A DNA stretch of 64,000 nt, from positions 57,877,693 to 57,941,692 of the forward strand of contig OZ024902.1 of assembly GCA_964017125.1 (NCBI GenBank), written 5' to 3'. This DNA comes from Flabesymbios commensalis (taxonomy: Eukaryota > Annelida > Polychaeta > Terebellida > Flabelligeridae). Position numbers and translations under genes: made by a program. The notes below the pieces were generated by a model, which saw only the letters and a list, made by a program, of their open reading frames with translations, searched no databases and had not been told where the DNA came from. Shown in pieces: positions 21,881-33,893 of the stretch (its first letter is position 1; every line of letters begins with the position of its first letter).

Positions 21881-23221
21881 CAGCGCCGGATTGAGGTGTG
21901 TGAGGGCCCTAGGCCAAAAGATTTATTGGGCCCCAATATGCAGGGGGTGTTGGGATCGCTTTAGGCCCCTAGAAGCTGACGGTTTTTAGATTACTAGAGC
22001 TTAATTCTGAGCAAAAAAGAGGGTCGATTTGCATTCTATTAAAATGAGATTTTGTGTATATTACTTGAAACGTAACATGCACTGATGCAAAGTTTGATAA
22101 GATGACAGTCACTGTCACCATATAGATTTACCCTTTGGTTTTTAAAATCATTGCTTTATTCCCAATTATGACATAATACAAACACTTTTTATAAAAAAAA
22201 GTTTTCTATTACTGCATTATTGCTGATACCATGTTTATTAAACCTGCAACAGGACTAGTATGATAGCCTTACATGCCGCAAGGCATATAGGGCTTCCTGC
22301 CATTTATATACAAGGAAAGTTAATTATGAATTGCATGTAAATTATCAGCATTGGTCAGTAATTAGAGTGGGGGGGCACTAGGTGGGGGGGGGGGGCTGTA
22401 GTTTTTGAGCTAGAAAAATTATTTATTCACCGCCTGTCTGCAATATTCAATTTATTTCACTTTCTTAAAATTTATTGTTTTAGTGTACAAAGTCGGATCC
22501 CCAGCTAGGCTTAGTGATATAATGAAAGACGAGCGAGGCGAGGCTTAACAAAATTAAGCTTCACTTAATGAAGCCGACCAAAGCGAGGCAAAACTTTTTT
22601 TGAAGGTAATTAAATATTTGTTCACAGCAATATTTATATCAAATAACTATACCCAGCCCCCCCCCCCCCCCCGGGCCCCTTTAGAGATTGAATGGTTCCC
22701 CACTAAGGCACAGGAGGTCCAACCAGTTATTCAACGATCGGGGCAGAAAGGGAATAGGGCCCATGCCAGCTAGATGCAAGGAAACTTGTGAATTTCTTGA
22801 AAATTATTAGCATTGAACAGTAATTAAGCACAGGGGCCCTAACCAGTTATTCACCGAGAATAGGAATTAGGGCTCCCTGCCAGATGCTGTTTATGTCAAA
22901 AGCATCAGGAACATGAATTTCATGAACATTATCATTATATCACATCACAGAAGAGGGCCCCCAAAAACAACAATAATTGATATACAGTCCTATATGTGCG
23001 AGAATAAGCATGTCGCAAAAAAATTCAAAATGGCCGATTTATTGCGATTTCTCGCATTTTACGTCAATAATTTGACCTTGTGGCCAGATAAAAAATTTTC
23101 ATGTATCCTCTTCAAATTTGTGGCATGGAACGCGCGCGCGAAAAAAGTTTTCAGTGGGCCCCCCAAATGTGGTGGGCCCTAGGCCAATAGCCTGTATGGC
23201 CTACTGGGAAATCCGGCGCTG
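21881..23221. mobile_element. Non-autonomous hAT-type element with perfect 8-bp duplication
   Basis: Terminal CAGCGCCGGATT at the left and AATCCGGCGCTG-like (AAATCCGGCGCTG) at the right, 1341 bp apart, flanked on both sides by TCTGCCAA (21873-21880 and 23222-23229). An 8-bp duplication with CAG-type ends is characteristic of hAT elements. Both ends continue into GGGCCCTAGGCCAA and its complement. Inside are G and C homopolymer runs and repeated GGGCCC patches but no transposase-like frame, so it depends on a partner. Confidence 0.85.
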
Positions 23222-23229
23222 TCTGCCAA

Positions 23230-24125
23230 TCATAAAAAAAATATAATTTCCAGGACGAGTAGGCTATGTTCACCACGTGGTCGGCTCACATCCCGACCAA
23301 CACCCCCTGGTGACTAACTACACAACAAGTATAAGCACATAAACACATAAGCAGCTCTGCCCGGAAAGTTTAATAAAAAAAAGTAATTTAGACAAGAAGA
23401 GATACATATTATTATGAGCATCAGCACAAACTAAATACATAATGACACATTATATCTTTAAGCGCCATGAAATCATTCCTGCTTTAATCAGAAATTCATA
23501 TTTGAACGTGTGACTATAAAAAATATACTCACAAGCTATGTTTATTGAAACTGTTTCCTAATTATAAGGTTGGAATTAGCAGACTTGGATATATCTAACT
23601 TGGTAATCACACGACAGTGTTTTTTACAAATATGACTCCAAAATCGCATAAAATCCGTATATTCCTTTTGAAGAATCCATGTTTTTATAATACACTGCTC
23701 ATATCATTACGGCTCTGTTTATATCATCAATTGTGCGAATCATAGTTTTTCATCACACATGACCGGTTTTCTGAAAGCGATTCAGCTGGATCTTAGGCGT
23801 GTGATTGGTGGATATGATCATCTCAACCAACCACATGTTTAAGACTCGGGTGAGTTTCTTTGCGAATAAATTCCCATGTTCATCGGCCTTTCAGCATCAA
23901 GCATACACATTCTCGCCATCTTGAAGTCGTCTGCCACTAATTCGATTGTAAACTGCAAGACGGTCTAATTTGCTCTGCTGTTTTGATCTACCAACAAAGT
24001 TCAGAAGCGTAGACCTACATGTAACAACTCAAATATATCATGCGCACTAGACATATAATTTATTTAAGAAATAAACCAATAAAACAATGTAATTGTTTTT
24101 GTAATGTATAATCGAGCAATTATTG
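23230..24125. other. Intergenic, no gene recognised
   Basis: AT-rich sequence without recognised repeats or coding signal. Confidence 0.4.
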
Positions 24126-24129
24126 TTAA

Positions 24130-24369
24130 CCCTTTAACCGCCAAATTATTCAATCTGAGTTTTCACCCACTTGAAATTGTGTCTCGCTGACGCGATCCAC
24201 AACTTCAAGTGAGTGAAAATTATTCAGATTTGACAAAATGGAGGTCAGCTTTTTTCAAATATTGCTGATTGATGACATATTTTATTTTTTTTAACATGTT
24301 TAAAAGGTGGTACTAAATGTGCTAATAAAAATGAAAACCCGAACATATGCGACACCGGCGGTTGAAGGG
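24130..24369. repeat. TTAA MITE, CCCTTTAACCGCC family, intact edges
   Basis: TTAA at 24126-24129 and 24370-24373. The termini are CCCTTTAACCGCC and GGCGGTTGAAGGG. It carries the ACTTGAAATTGTGTCTCGC/GCGATCCACAACTTCAAGT hairpin. The orientation is opposite to the copy at 7981. A degenerate relative follows at about 24410-24495. Confidence 0.82.
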
Positions 24370-24610
24370 TTAAATTGTCATTGACTGCATGTTACCTGTG
24401 TTAACACTTAAAGCGCTAAGGTAAATATTTTAAAATTCCACCCGCTTGGAGTTGTCTCTCGCTACAGCGAGCCAAAACTTCAAGTGGATTAATAGTACCA
24501 TATTTGTTTAATTTGAGATCAAACATTTGCAAATCTTGTTTAAACACTTTCATTCCCAATAACTGTGATTTAACCTGCTAACAAAAACAGATTGAAAACG
24601 ACTATTATCA

Positions 24611-24706
24611 TGCAAATTGACCCAATGCTGGGTTAATGTTGGGCCGACGTCGGAAACGGCGGGTCAACATTAACCCAGCATTAGCTCAGTGGATCGTGTT
24701 TGGTGG
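24611..24706. repeat. Palindromic MITE, short form
   Basis: CCCAATGCTGGGTTAATGTT and the complement TTAACCCAGCATTA around GGGCCGACGTCGGAAACGGC. Confidence 0.7.
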
Positions 24707-27700
24707 GATATCATGCGAAGTCAAACAGCATTACCACCTTACTTTTCAAGTGAGTAGTTACTACTGTTTAACCTTGCATTGCAGTGTACAGAATGTGTGG
24801 GAAATGTGCACTAGTAAATATTGCCGAATAAATATTTCCATCGCTCACTATCATAGTGTGTTCTTTTTCCTGCTACGTATTATCGTAAATGAATCTTTTT
24901 TTAAGGTTTAATCTATGGTAATATCTAACAGTGTGAGTTCAATGTTGCAGCTTATATACTTATTTGTATTTATTACGGGAAACAACGTCGTGTCGGATAT
25001 AATCGCAGCAGCGTGAACAGTCCCACGACCACGAATAAATCAAAATCCATCGTGTCGTGGCCACCACTCGTGGGCCGTCGCCACGATTGAACATGTTTAG
25101 TCGTAGTTGCAGCACATGTAGCGCCACTCGCATGAACTGTGATTGAGTATGCAATGAAGGTATGAAAACGATAGTCAGAACTCAATATAGACCATTCATC
25201 CAAAAACGCCCGAGCTTATTATATTTCTGACACAATAATTATGTTGAAATAAACAGATAATAATCTGAATATTAACACTATTTGTCATTAAAAAGCTTTT
25301 TACTGAGCCTAACTCATAGACACATTTTCTATTCTCCAGATTCAATTGCGTTGTTGAGCTTCGACCTCACCTAATTCATCTGAAAAATGGACAATTTGTC
25401 TATGTATGACATCTTTTTCATACCCTCATTGTATACTCAATTACGCCACCTGTGGTTGCATGTAGTCGGTACCCTTCGGATTTGTGTGGACACCCCCACG
25501 ACGCGATCAATCATTGAAGGATCCTTTAGCGATCAGAAAAGAGCATTTAGTCACGTGATTGTGCAAGGCACGTGTGCGTGTCAAAAATTCGGACAGTTTC
25601 TGAACAGAGGACATAATTATAAAATGCTATAAAATAATAAGATAAATTTTTTCCTGTGCAAAATAATACAACTTCACACCCCACCTCTCATGACCATAAA
25701 AAAACAGTTTTAAACTAGATGTGATTGTTATCGCCATGAAAATATTTAGATATTTTCAGGCCAGTCCATCAAAAAATACAATGCCTGTCTTCAGTTTTCA
25801 ATTTATTCCTCCCAGGCACACATGGCATATATGAATTCAGTTTTTCCAATATGAACAAAAAAATAAATAGCCCCCATTCCCACCATGTTTATTTTTTGTC
25901 CATTAGAGTAGCTAGCGGCTTACAGCGTTTGTAATCATGTTGGCCATGTTACCAGCGGCGTGCACCAGGTAACCATGGTTACAGTTACAACGTTCATTGG
26001 AGATGTGGACAAAAAATCAAGTCTCATGAAAAGAGAATCTCACTAACGTTGCAGATATATAGCCCGACTCTCGATTGGTAGCAATCTCAACCCGAATTTA
26101 TATAATAATCTGTGCAGCTCATTAGGCAGAGATTGCTAGCAATCTGAAACCAGATTGCTCCATCTGCACATCTAGCCTGCAAGGTGAATTGGAATTATTA
26201 ATCGGTGCGTTTGTTTCAATTAAGTCGAAAAAAATCGAAAACTATCCTCTTTTCAACACATTGAAGATTCTGTTTAATTTTCTCCAATTGTGAAAGCCGC
26301 AGCCATATTGCTAGGCAACGGACCCTACTTTAGATTCAGTGGTAATTTGGGGTATGTAGCACCAATTTGGCAATGACCATAACAACATCATTTCGGTGTC
26401 ACAAATAACATTTTTAGGCTCAGGAAATTCAGTACTGATGTTTGAGAAGGGTATATAGATACCATTGTTACACAGTGGCACCTAAATTTAATCACCAGAA
26501 TAATTATAACACATGAAGGAGTCTCGCCAAAGTTTTTATCGGGATCTCTTTCAAGGTGGATTTTGGCAAACAGTCCAGTAAAATTAGGATTTTGATCGGA
26601 GAGAGAACTAAACAAATGTTCCTCCTGGAAAACGACACACTTTATTGAAAGCCATTTCTTCCAATTCAGAAGCCGAGTAATAGGCATTTGTAAGAAAGTT
26701 TAGACTAGGCCCTACTGGAAAAAAAGTTTATGATTGTTGAGCACTGTCCGGCACTAGATAACCTGTCGCTCACAATAGATCCGCTCTAAGCCTATTGGTA
26801 TGTGGATATTCACCTGTATAATGCTTTTACAGTACAAAATAAATCGATTAGGTTAACTTGAATTTAAATGCCCATAGGCCACGGGTGGTACCCTTCGGCC
26901 AAGCCTTGAGCAAAATATGAAGTTGATCAATCAAGGTGGTCTGCATAACCATGACAATGATGACCCACATACATGTTTGGTTCTGTTAGTATGATCTACT
27001 GTTCGAAAACGCAAAAAAAAGTTAGTTAGAAGCTTCAATCCTATTGAGATAAAATAGTCTTTTAAATGTAACAACTTATGATTGTAGTAACTGTGTATAT
27101 TGTGCTGGTCAAAATGTGCACACTACATAAAAATATGTTTCTCAATCGCATTGACAACTTACATAATAGAATCATTTTCAATTTTATATTTATGACCAGT
27201 ATATAATACCATAGATAGGTAATGGGCTGATAGCACATTTTTCAGATATACACAACCATCAGCTCAGAGATTCAAAAACCGCAATGTACACATATACCCA
27301 CTCCTATAACTTGAAAAAAAGATGAGATAAATGATGTTACCGTCAATAACTATAATAACATACAGCTACACAATATCGGGAAAAAAGTAGTTTAGTGCTG
27401 CGGTTGACTTATATATGTTTTGACATGTCAAATTAATGGTTGAGAACACCCGAAATCCAAACTGAGCGGTGAAGACGGAATTACCCCCGAATATACTGGT
27501 GTAAAGCTCATTTGCTACGTAAAATTGAAAATACGGACTATGAATTTATTTTATGAATATACAACATCTTCAGACGATTTACGTAACTGTCCTACTCTTG
27601 GCAACTAAATGTTATGTAGTGTCACCAAAGAATACTGGGTACACTCCTGCAACAAGATATGATGCAGAATATGGCGTTGATACCGTTCGTAACACGATCA

Positions 27701-27853
27701 GCATGTTTAAATACAGAAAAGTTCTAGATGAGGTCGTGATATGGTAAAATGTGTATGGAATCGGTAGGTTCTGGTCATGCATAGTTCTAATCAGGAGGTA
27801 TCAATGTTGTAGACAATGAGTCTTACGATATATAAAGAAATGAAATCATATGA
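24707..27853. other. Three kilobases without a recognised gene
   Basis: AT-rich sequence. Only short isolated open frames are present. The one at 27553-27747 (64 codons, starting MNIQHLQTIYVTVLLLATKC) begins like a secretion signal but has no family match and no splice context. A small inverted pair, CATGTTACC near 25943 and GGTAACCATGG near 25971, was noted. Nothing else stands out. Confidence 0.4.
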
Positions 27854-27867
27854 TGGACGTGAAGATA

Positions 27868-28182
27868 AAAAAATGAAATGAATCGGGCTTTAGGCCACCT
27901 TTGTGCACATATAGGCTAAACTGGGCCAAGAGAACCTCCTGAGGATGGTGAGATGATTGAGATGACACTGTCCTCCAGACACAGGATTCGAAATTCGAGC
28001 CCTGGCGGTCTAAGGCCGAGCACGCTACCTCTCGGTCACGGAGGCTCCCCACAATACTGTCTTTCACACGTGGATGGGGAAGAAACATCTTTGTTTCTTT
28101 CAAACCGCCGAGACCGGGAATCGAACCCCGAACTCTGGCTTGAATGGCAGCGGTGCTAACCACTACCCTAAGGCCCCCGCCC
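27868..28182 (-). repeat. Composite tRNA-derived SINE with 14-bp target duplication
   Basis: Flanked by TGGACGTGAAGATA at 27854-27867 and 28183-28196. On the minus strand: GGGGGCCTTAGGGTAGTGG opens the first tRNA-like module (A box TAGTGGTTAGCAC, B box GGTTCGATTCCC), then a linker with TTTCTTCCCCATCC, then a second tRNA-like module (GTGACCGAGAGGTAGC ... GGCTCGAATTTCGAATCC), then a body and a tail ending CATTTCATTTTTT. The exact duplication and A-rich tail imply LINE-assisted insertion and a fairly young age. Confidence 0.9.
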
Positions 28183-28789
28183 TGGACGTGAAGATATTTA
28201 GTCCAATAATAACTATAGGTCTCTTCCAGACATAGCAGGATAATTTTCAATAATATAGAGTATCTATTACTTTGGTTCCTAATCAACAGTGGTCGTCTAG
28301 TAATCTATACAAGACACATGTAGTACAGCGGATAACCTATAAAATTTGAAGGTTGTGTGCACTTTATGATAAAAGCATGAACATTTTTTTAGGGGTTCTA
28401 CATACCTTGAAGTTCATTTTCAGACGTGGAGCCACCTGGAATTTGACCTTTGTTGACCGTCAGGGTTTATTGAATACGGACATCTAAAATTGGCCATTTT
28501 CGCACCATGTGTCATCATAAATTATCATTGTGAGCTAAATTGACATTAGTTTGTACTTTAAAGACTCAAATTATATCTATAATTAAAAGATTTACCACTA
28601 GTGACGTTGAAAGTGAATGCCCTTGAGGGTTAATGACCTTTTTGGTGCTAATATATGCTATATCTACTTCAATCGGGGTAAGAAGTAAGGACAGAAATAC
28701 AGATGTGTTATACCAGCAATGTATTGCAAATTATTATCATAATGATTGTGCATTATTATTATTATTTTCAGTCAGTGCAATCACCATCA

Positions 28790-30078
28790 CAGCCACAGAG
28801 AACAGTGCTTTTCAGCTCGACTTTTTTGCATTTGCACCGACCACGACAGCCTTTCAAGCATCCACAACGAATTAGTTCATAGCATGACTGTGATGCTTCT
28901 GGCAATGTGGTTCAGAATGGTTGCCACCCTGACACAAAATCTTTTTTACAGCTCCGGTTTCCGTTGTTGGGAGCTTGGGGTCAGCAAACAGGGTCTGTGT
29001 CCATCAGATGGCTTGATAAGTGGGCCGTTTCACATGTTGCTGTAGTGCTGCCTTCGTAGGTGTTAGATTCTCCAGTATTCTGGACTTCCGAGTGGACAAT
29101 TGTTTCCAACAATCATTGATCATTGTGATATCACTTGTTCGATCATACAGAAGCACCACAAACCGTTCTAGGGTTGACATGGTATGTTCACCGATCACAT
29201 CTTGCAGGAGAAAGAGATCTTCAAGTGCGTCGGTAGCTTCTGGGTACGACTGCCATGTGACCCAGGCTGTTTCCTTGCCTCTCCCCCCGAATGACGAAAC
29301 AATGTCGCAGCCTGTGAAGGCATAAAATACATGAAGAGTGGAGCACATTCTTGAATCCAAAGAAGCAGTCAATTCATGGACAGGTATATAGCGGAAATGT
29401 GATCTGGTGCCAAAAGCCACCCATAGCTCATCAGGTTTTATATTGTTAAGAGAGCGATATCCAGAAAAACTACGTCGGTATCGACTGTGCGAGCAGACAC
29501 TTTCTTGCATCTTGCCTTAACAGCATCAACCACATGTAAGAGTAGACGGGTATCAGCTTCTTCATGGGAGCAGGGGACCAGGTTGGTCAGATCAACATTA
29601 ACAACTGAGCACAACACATTCCCTTTCAAAGTTGCGTATATGGCTGCACCTTCCTTGGTTGTTATTCTCGTCACTTGTTGTGCCAAGAATCGGAATAGTT
29701 CAGTTTTGTTATCGTCTACACGCAGGAAGTCTTTCCAGTTGTTGGGAATAGCTATAGCAGGGAGTACTTGTCTTCGGACCCTCTTGCCTCTCTTCTCCCT
29801 GGCTGTGCCTTTTAAACTTCTTTGACAAACGTGTGGTACTGTTCTTCACAAAATATTTCAACATTCCTCACTGTTTCACAAACAGTGACGTTCATGATAT
29901 ATCTGGTGTCCAGAACCAAGAGATCTTTGCTTTCCTCTAGAAAAGGGCTGCGGATAGCGACCTGACATCTTTGATAAATGTTGTTTGGCCTCCTGGATGC
30001 TGGATGCTGTTCATGGTGCTGGTGCTCGCTGTCTTTTTGGTGTGATCTTGTGTTATCATCCTCGAATTCGGCGATCAA
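28790..30078 (-). pseudogene. FEN1/XPG-like nuclease with Cys-rich tail, decayed, in long-TIR element B
   Basis: Read on the minus strand, pieces in order show RSPFLEESKDLLVLDTR (about 29950), CSHEEADTRLLLHVVDAV (about 29580), TVDTDVVFL (about 29490), DELWVAFGTRSHFRYIPVHE (about 29400), FYAFTGCDIVSSFGGRGKET (about 29300), LERFVVLLYDR (about 29150), ALQQHVKRPTYQAI (about 29010) and a cysteine cluster LIRCGCLKGCRGRCKC (about 28830). I recognise a widespread uncharacterised invertebrate family. The E-E-A-D, D-T-D, G-C-D and G-x-G-K-x-x-A series matches the order of acidic residues and the helix-hairpin motif of FEN1/XPG nucleases; that structural reading is inference. Frame changes separate the pieces and the N-terminal half is absent, so it cannot be expressed as one protein. 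Confidence 0.7.
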
Positions 30079-30343
30079 CTGTCAAAATTCGCGGGACAAG
30101 GGTCCCCAGAAGGCAATAGGCCCTATTCCATAATAATACTAAATATGCGTTTCATACCCAAAGCCTCATTAAGAGCAAGTTCTCAAGTCACAGCAAGTTC
30201 ATATATACTTGAGCAACATCTATGAGTTAATAATTCAAAGCACTCTGTCCTTGCCCCTACTTGGTCGCTGGCTTGCAAACAAACTGACTGTATTACTGCT
30301 GGGATTAGGAAACTGCTTGACCCCAAAAGCTTGTATTGACACT

Positions 30344-30449
30344 CAGTAAACAAAAAACATTTGTATGACTTTATGCAATGTTGGACCAACGTCGAAAACG
30401 TTGGGCCGACGTTGTATAAATGCTATACAAATGTCTTGTGCTTGCTGGG
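30344..30449. repeat. Palindromic MITE, long form
   Basis: CAGTAAACAAAAAACATTTG to the complementary TGTGCTTGCTGGG, with GGACCAACGTCGAAAACGTT in the centre. Inserted inside long-TIR element B. Confidence 0.8.
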
Positions 30450-30487
30450 CTGCAGGAGGACTTTCTCTCAAACATTCTACATTTATT

Positions 30488-30564
30488 CAATGTTGCTTAA
30501 ATGCTGGGCCAGCGTCGCAGACGTTGGCCTAGCATTAAAACAGCATTGGATCAATGTCTCGTTT
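30488..30564. repeat. Palindromic MITE, short form
   Basis: CAATGTTGCTTAAATGCTGG and its complement around GCCAGCGTCGCAGACGTTGG. It lies only about 40 bp from the long-form copy at 30344. Confidence 0.75.
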
Positions 30565-31216
30565 AAGTAGTATCTTGTAATCAGTTCAGTGGCTATATTA
30601 ATGCCGTCAATCTGTACTCAATAGGCAACTGTTGGCCTACACTTGACCGTCCCAGGCATGCGCATTTTGCAGTTGAACACTAGTTTAAATGTAGCTTTTG
30701 AATGAAAAATATACGTTAAAATAATTTAAAAAATGATCGTAACATTATCATGATTATAAGCTTAATGCATTATTAGTTAGATGCTGTGGTGTGGGGGTTC
30801 ATACCATATAATTTAGGGACAACATTCATTATTTTCAAATTTGTAGCTTCCACATAAACGTAAACAAGTAGACACATTCGATAAATGTTATAGACATGAC
30901 TCGAAACATTTAAAAGCCGCTGAAGATACATTTGAAATATAATCACCAATTATCGTCACTCTACCTACTATTTTTAACTTCATTGACCTATCAAATAATA
31001 ACATCCTAACAAATGATATTAGAAGTACTTGGAATATAATAAGGACACGCAACTATATAGATGCAAATATTATATGTTTTTTTCTGGGATTTAGAGCGAT
31101 TTTATAATAATATATAGGGCTAAAATGGATATTCAAGGTCATTGACCTCTAGCGGTCATCAGAGGTCAAATTCAAAATGGCTCCACGTCTGAAAATAAAC
31201 AGTATGGTTTGTAGAT

Positions 31217-31613
31217 ATTGTAGCCGTGTGGCTATATGCCTGTATTTTATCAGGTCTTTCCGCGTCAGTTTTCCGTAGCTGCCACAATTATTTGACAGTT
31301 CCGTCCTTCACCTTGCTCAAGATCTCTGTTTACATGTTGAGGCCAGCGATGGCGCGTGTTTAATCCATTTCAAGCTGGTCACAAGGAGGTTGGAACGTCA
31401 CGAGTGGTCGCGAGGTGATTTGCATAATGCTTTCCCGTAGTCAGGTACTCTTTGCTGTACAGGTAGTCCACAATTTAAGCGTTGGTAACCATTTTCGCGC
31501 CGCAGTTTTACATTATTATGGTCGTGACAATGGCCACTGACCGTGACAAGATTGGCTAAATCTTGTATCAGCATTAACATAATATTCAACATCGTCGCTT
31601 TGTGTCTGCACGA
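31217..31613. other. Intergenic, no gene recognised
   Basis: No coding signal. The minus-strand open frame at about 31398-31688 runs into the palindrome and is an artefact. Confidence 0.4.
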
Positions 31614-31737
31614 CACAGGGCCCGTATTCTCGTACAAGTTACGATAAATCGTAGGCTTCTGATTGGTCGAGATGGCCATCTCGACCAATCAGAAGCCTAC
31701 GATTTATCGTAACTTGTACGAGAATACGGGCCCTGTG
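31614..31737. repeat. Perfect 124-bp palindrome (hairpin MITE)
   Basis: Two 62-bp arms meet without spacer at GAGATGG/CCATCTC. I checked the arms base by base and found no mismatch. They run from CACAGGGCCCGTATTCTCGT inward through GATTGGTCGAGATGG. An older, mismatched copy lies at 42304-42418 in an EXD1-like intron, so this is a mobile family. The perfect arms imply recent insertion or correction. Confidence 0.92.
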
Positions 31738-32647
31738 ATGCATTTATTTAATGCTGTGTTTCAGACCTGTCACCATCACCACCTCATCATCTCATTGATC
31801 ATCAAGCACTGTATTATATTATTTCTGCACATTGACATGTCTTCATGAATAAACTGTACTATGAAGAAGTTGAGTCTCACGTTCTTGGGAGTTGCGCCAC
31901 ATTAATTCACTCTACCCTAAGTTACTCACGTTAAAACAAGCTCCGCTCGGCACTAATTAATATCCAAAAGACCGAAAAGGCTACATAATAAAATTCTTGC
32001 TTTTATTATAACGTGCACACTATTCTTGCTTATCCGCTGTACTAATGTATGCAGACTCATGACTGTGATTTTATCTCAGATGAATATATTACAGATAAAG
32101 TAAAGAACCAGCGACGACGGCAATACAGTTTCAATTCGCAGAAATATAATAAATTTATCGTTCAAATTCGCACTTTTGGTAAATATAAGTTCATTTAGCC
32201 ATTCACGGAAAATTGGTGCGAAAAATGCTGAGCTACTTGATGAGACGTAAAATGTTACGGCGATCAAACTGTCCGATACTGACAATGTGGTAGAACTGAT
32301 GTGAACTTGCTCATTCTCTTTTCAAGATGTTCTCATCTATTAACAATCATTAGCTGTGTAAGCTAGAGCTAGTAACATTTAGCGTAAGGTATATCATTCA
32401 GCCGTCTCAAAGTCTTCCACAACGTCAACATGTGACAGCACATCAATTACAAAAAGAAAAACATCCCAAACTGGAACATATGCTTACTGGAGTATTTCAA
32501 TATGCCCCCTCCGTCAACAGACTCTGTCACAACAGCTAGATATTGTTTTGGTTATATTTTATGTATGTTTTAGGCCAGATAACAATTAACATCTATGAGA
32601 TTGTGGTTGGAGCTTGATATATGAACAACTCAGTGAAACTCAGTGAA
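31738..32647. other. Intergenic, no gene recognised
   Basis: AT-rich sequence with no family resemblance or repeat of note. Confidence 0.4.
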
Positions 32648-32819
32648 ACTCAGTATTGTGGGGAGCCTCCGTGACCGAGAGGTAGCGGCCTCGGCCTCAG
32701 ACCGCCAGGGCTCGAATTTCGAATCCTGTGTCTGGAGGACAGTGTCATCTCATTCATCTCATCATCCTCAGGAGGTTCTGCTGGCCCAGTTTAGCCTATA
32801 TGTGCACAAATGTGGCGTT
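32648..32819 (+). repeat. Composite SINE, 5'-truncated to the second tRNA-like module
   Basis: Starts CAGTATTGTGGGGAGCCTCC and has CCGTGACCGAGAGGTAGCGG (A-box region) and GGCTCGAATTTCGAATCC (B-box region), then the body and AGCCTATATGTGCACAAA. The first tRNA-like module is missing. This is the only well-preserved plus-strand copy in the window. Confidence 0.8.
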
Positions 32820-33640
32820 GAGCAGACATTCGGTGCTGCGGGGGAACCCCCCCTGATCAGCCCGTTCCCACAGCAATTAAGGGCGGCAGCTATTGATGTA
32901 ACTATGCGTTACTTTGAACATGCCGTCTGATTTGGTCAGTATTTGCCGTCTATATTGTGGTATGCTGTAAACAAACTTGTTTACATGACAGTATATATCT
33001 TGGAAATAGAGATTGTTTCGTCTTTTCAGTGCCCTAACATTGTTTTCATTACATTTTTATATTTTATTTAAGATCAGTAGGTTATATAGCTTCATATAAA
33101 TTAAACTTTTAAAATTGACCTAATTAAAAAATCTCATCCCAAGGGGCAGCTTTAATTAATTAATTAATCCATTTATTTACTCATTCATTCATTCATTTAT
33201 TCATTTATTCATTTATTCATTTATTCATTTATTCATTTATTCTTTTATTTTACTTATTCTAGATACTAGCTCGAACTTTTGAGCAAAACACATAAGCTGT
33301 GAGAACCTGGCCACCTGTTGACCTCTTAGATATAAGACCTACATACCATGGGTTTTGCTGACACATATCCGAGAGATAAGCGAAACGTTTAACCATGGTT
33401 AGTGCAATGCGTCTGAACCTTGGATGAACGTCTCGTGTTTGCTGGAACACAGGTATTCGCATAGTTATTTATATTGCGAGGTTCTGATATGATCGGTAAT
33501 TGTGTCTAACAGTCAGTCCACAGTCTATACTATAGAAATTATTATGTTGGTCATCAACAACATTGACTGATCAAAACTTCCGCAAAATAATAACTATACA
33601 AATACCTGGGGCTGGAATAACATGTTGATGAGGTGCTGAA
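32820..33640. other. Intergenic with short (ATTC)n tract
   Basis: An (ATTC)/(ATTT) tetranucleotide tract of about 70 bp lies at 33177-33245. AACGTCTCGTGTTTGCTGG near 33427 is a half copy of the palindromic MITE end. Otherwise nothing is recognised. Confidence 0.5.
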
Positions 33641-33881
33641 CCCTTTCAAGCCTGAGTTTACAATTGTCATCTACATCCACTACAAGCCACGATTCGCTGT
33701 CGCAATTCTCGACTTGTAGTGGATGAAGCTGACTTGAGTTGGGTGACACTTGTAAAAATTATATCGTTATTATTAAAACATTTCTATGAAAACGGTCGTT
33801 CTAAAACCCTTATGTATAGGAAATTAAGTCATTTTTGAAAGTTGTAAAATGATGCTTTCATGCTTGTGAGGGTTGAAAGGG
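33641..33881. repeat. TTAA MITE, CCCTTTCAAGCCTG family
   Basis: CCCTTTCAAGCCTGAG to GGTTGAAAGGG, followed by TTAA at 33882-33885. The left flank is TGAA. It carries the CATCCACTACAAGCC / CTTGTAGTGGATG hairpin. It is followed within 12 bp by a member of another TTAA family. Confidence 0.8.
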
Positions 33882-33893
33882 TTAACCCTTTAA

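Larger units (their letters stand above)
28397..31216. mobile_element. Long-TIR DNA element carrying a FEN1-like/Cys-rich protein gene (element B)
   Basis: The left end CATTTTCAGACGTGGAGCC (from about 28414, extendable to 28397) is matched on the opposite strand at the right end (ATTTTCAGACGTGGAGCC, near 31195-31175). Beyond it lie GAATTTGACCT and TGACCG words on both sides, so the imperfect TIRs are at least 70 bp. Both ends contain a TGG(C/A)CATTTT or AAAATGG word. The interior holds a minus-strand gene of the TGCD family (28790-30078) and two palindromic MITEs. No target duplication could be fixed. The gene is incomplete, so the copy is dead. Confidence 0.6.

Noticed and set aside
27553-27747. 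Small secreted-peptide-like frame
   Set aside because: The N-terminus is hydrophobic and starts with ATG, but 64 codons in AT-rich DNA without homology or transcript context is not enough.
27868-28182. tRNA genes (good A and B boxes)
   Set aside because: Two tRNA-like modules are fused to a common body and tail, the element is repeated through the window and has target duplications, so it is a SINE.
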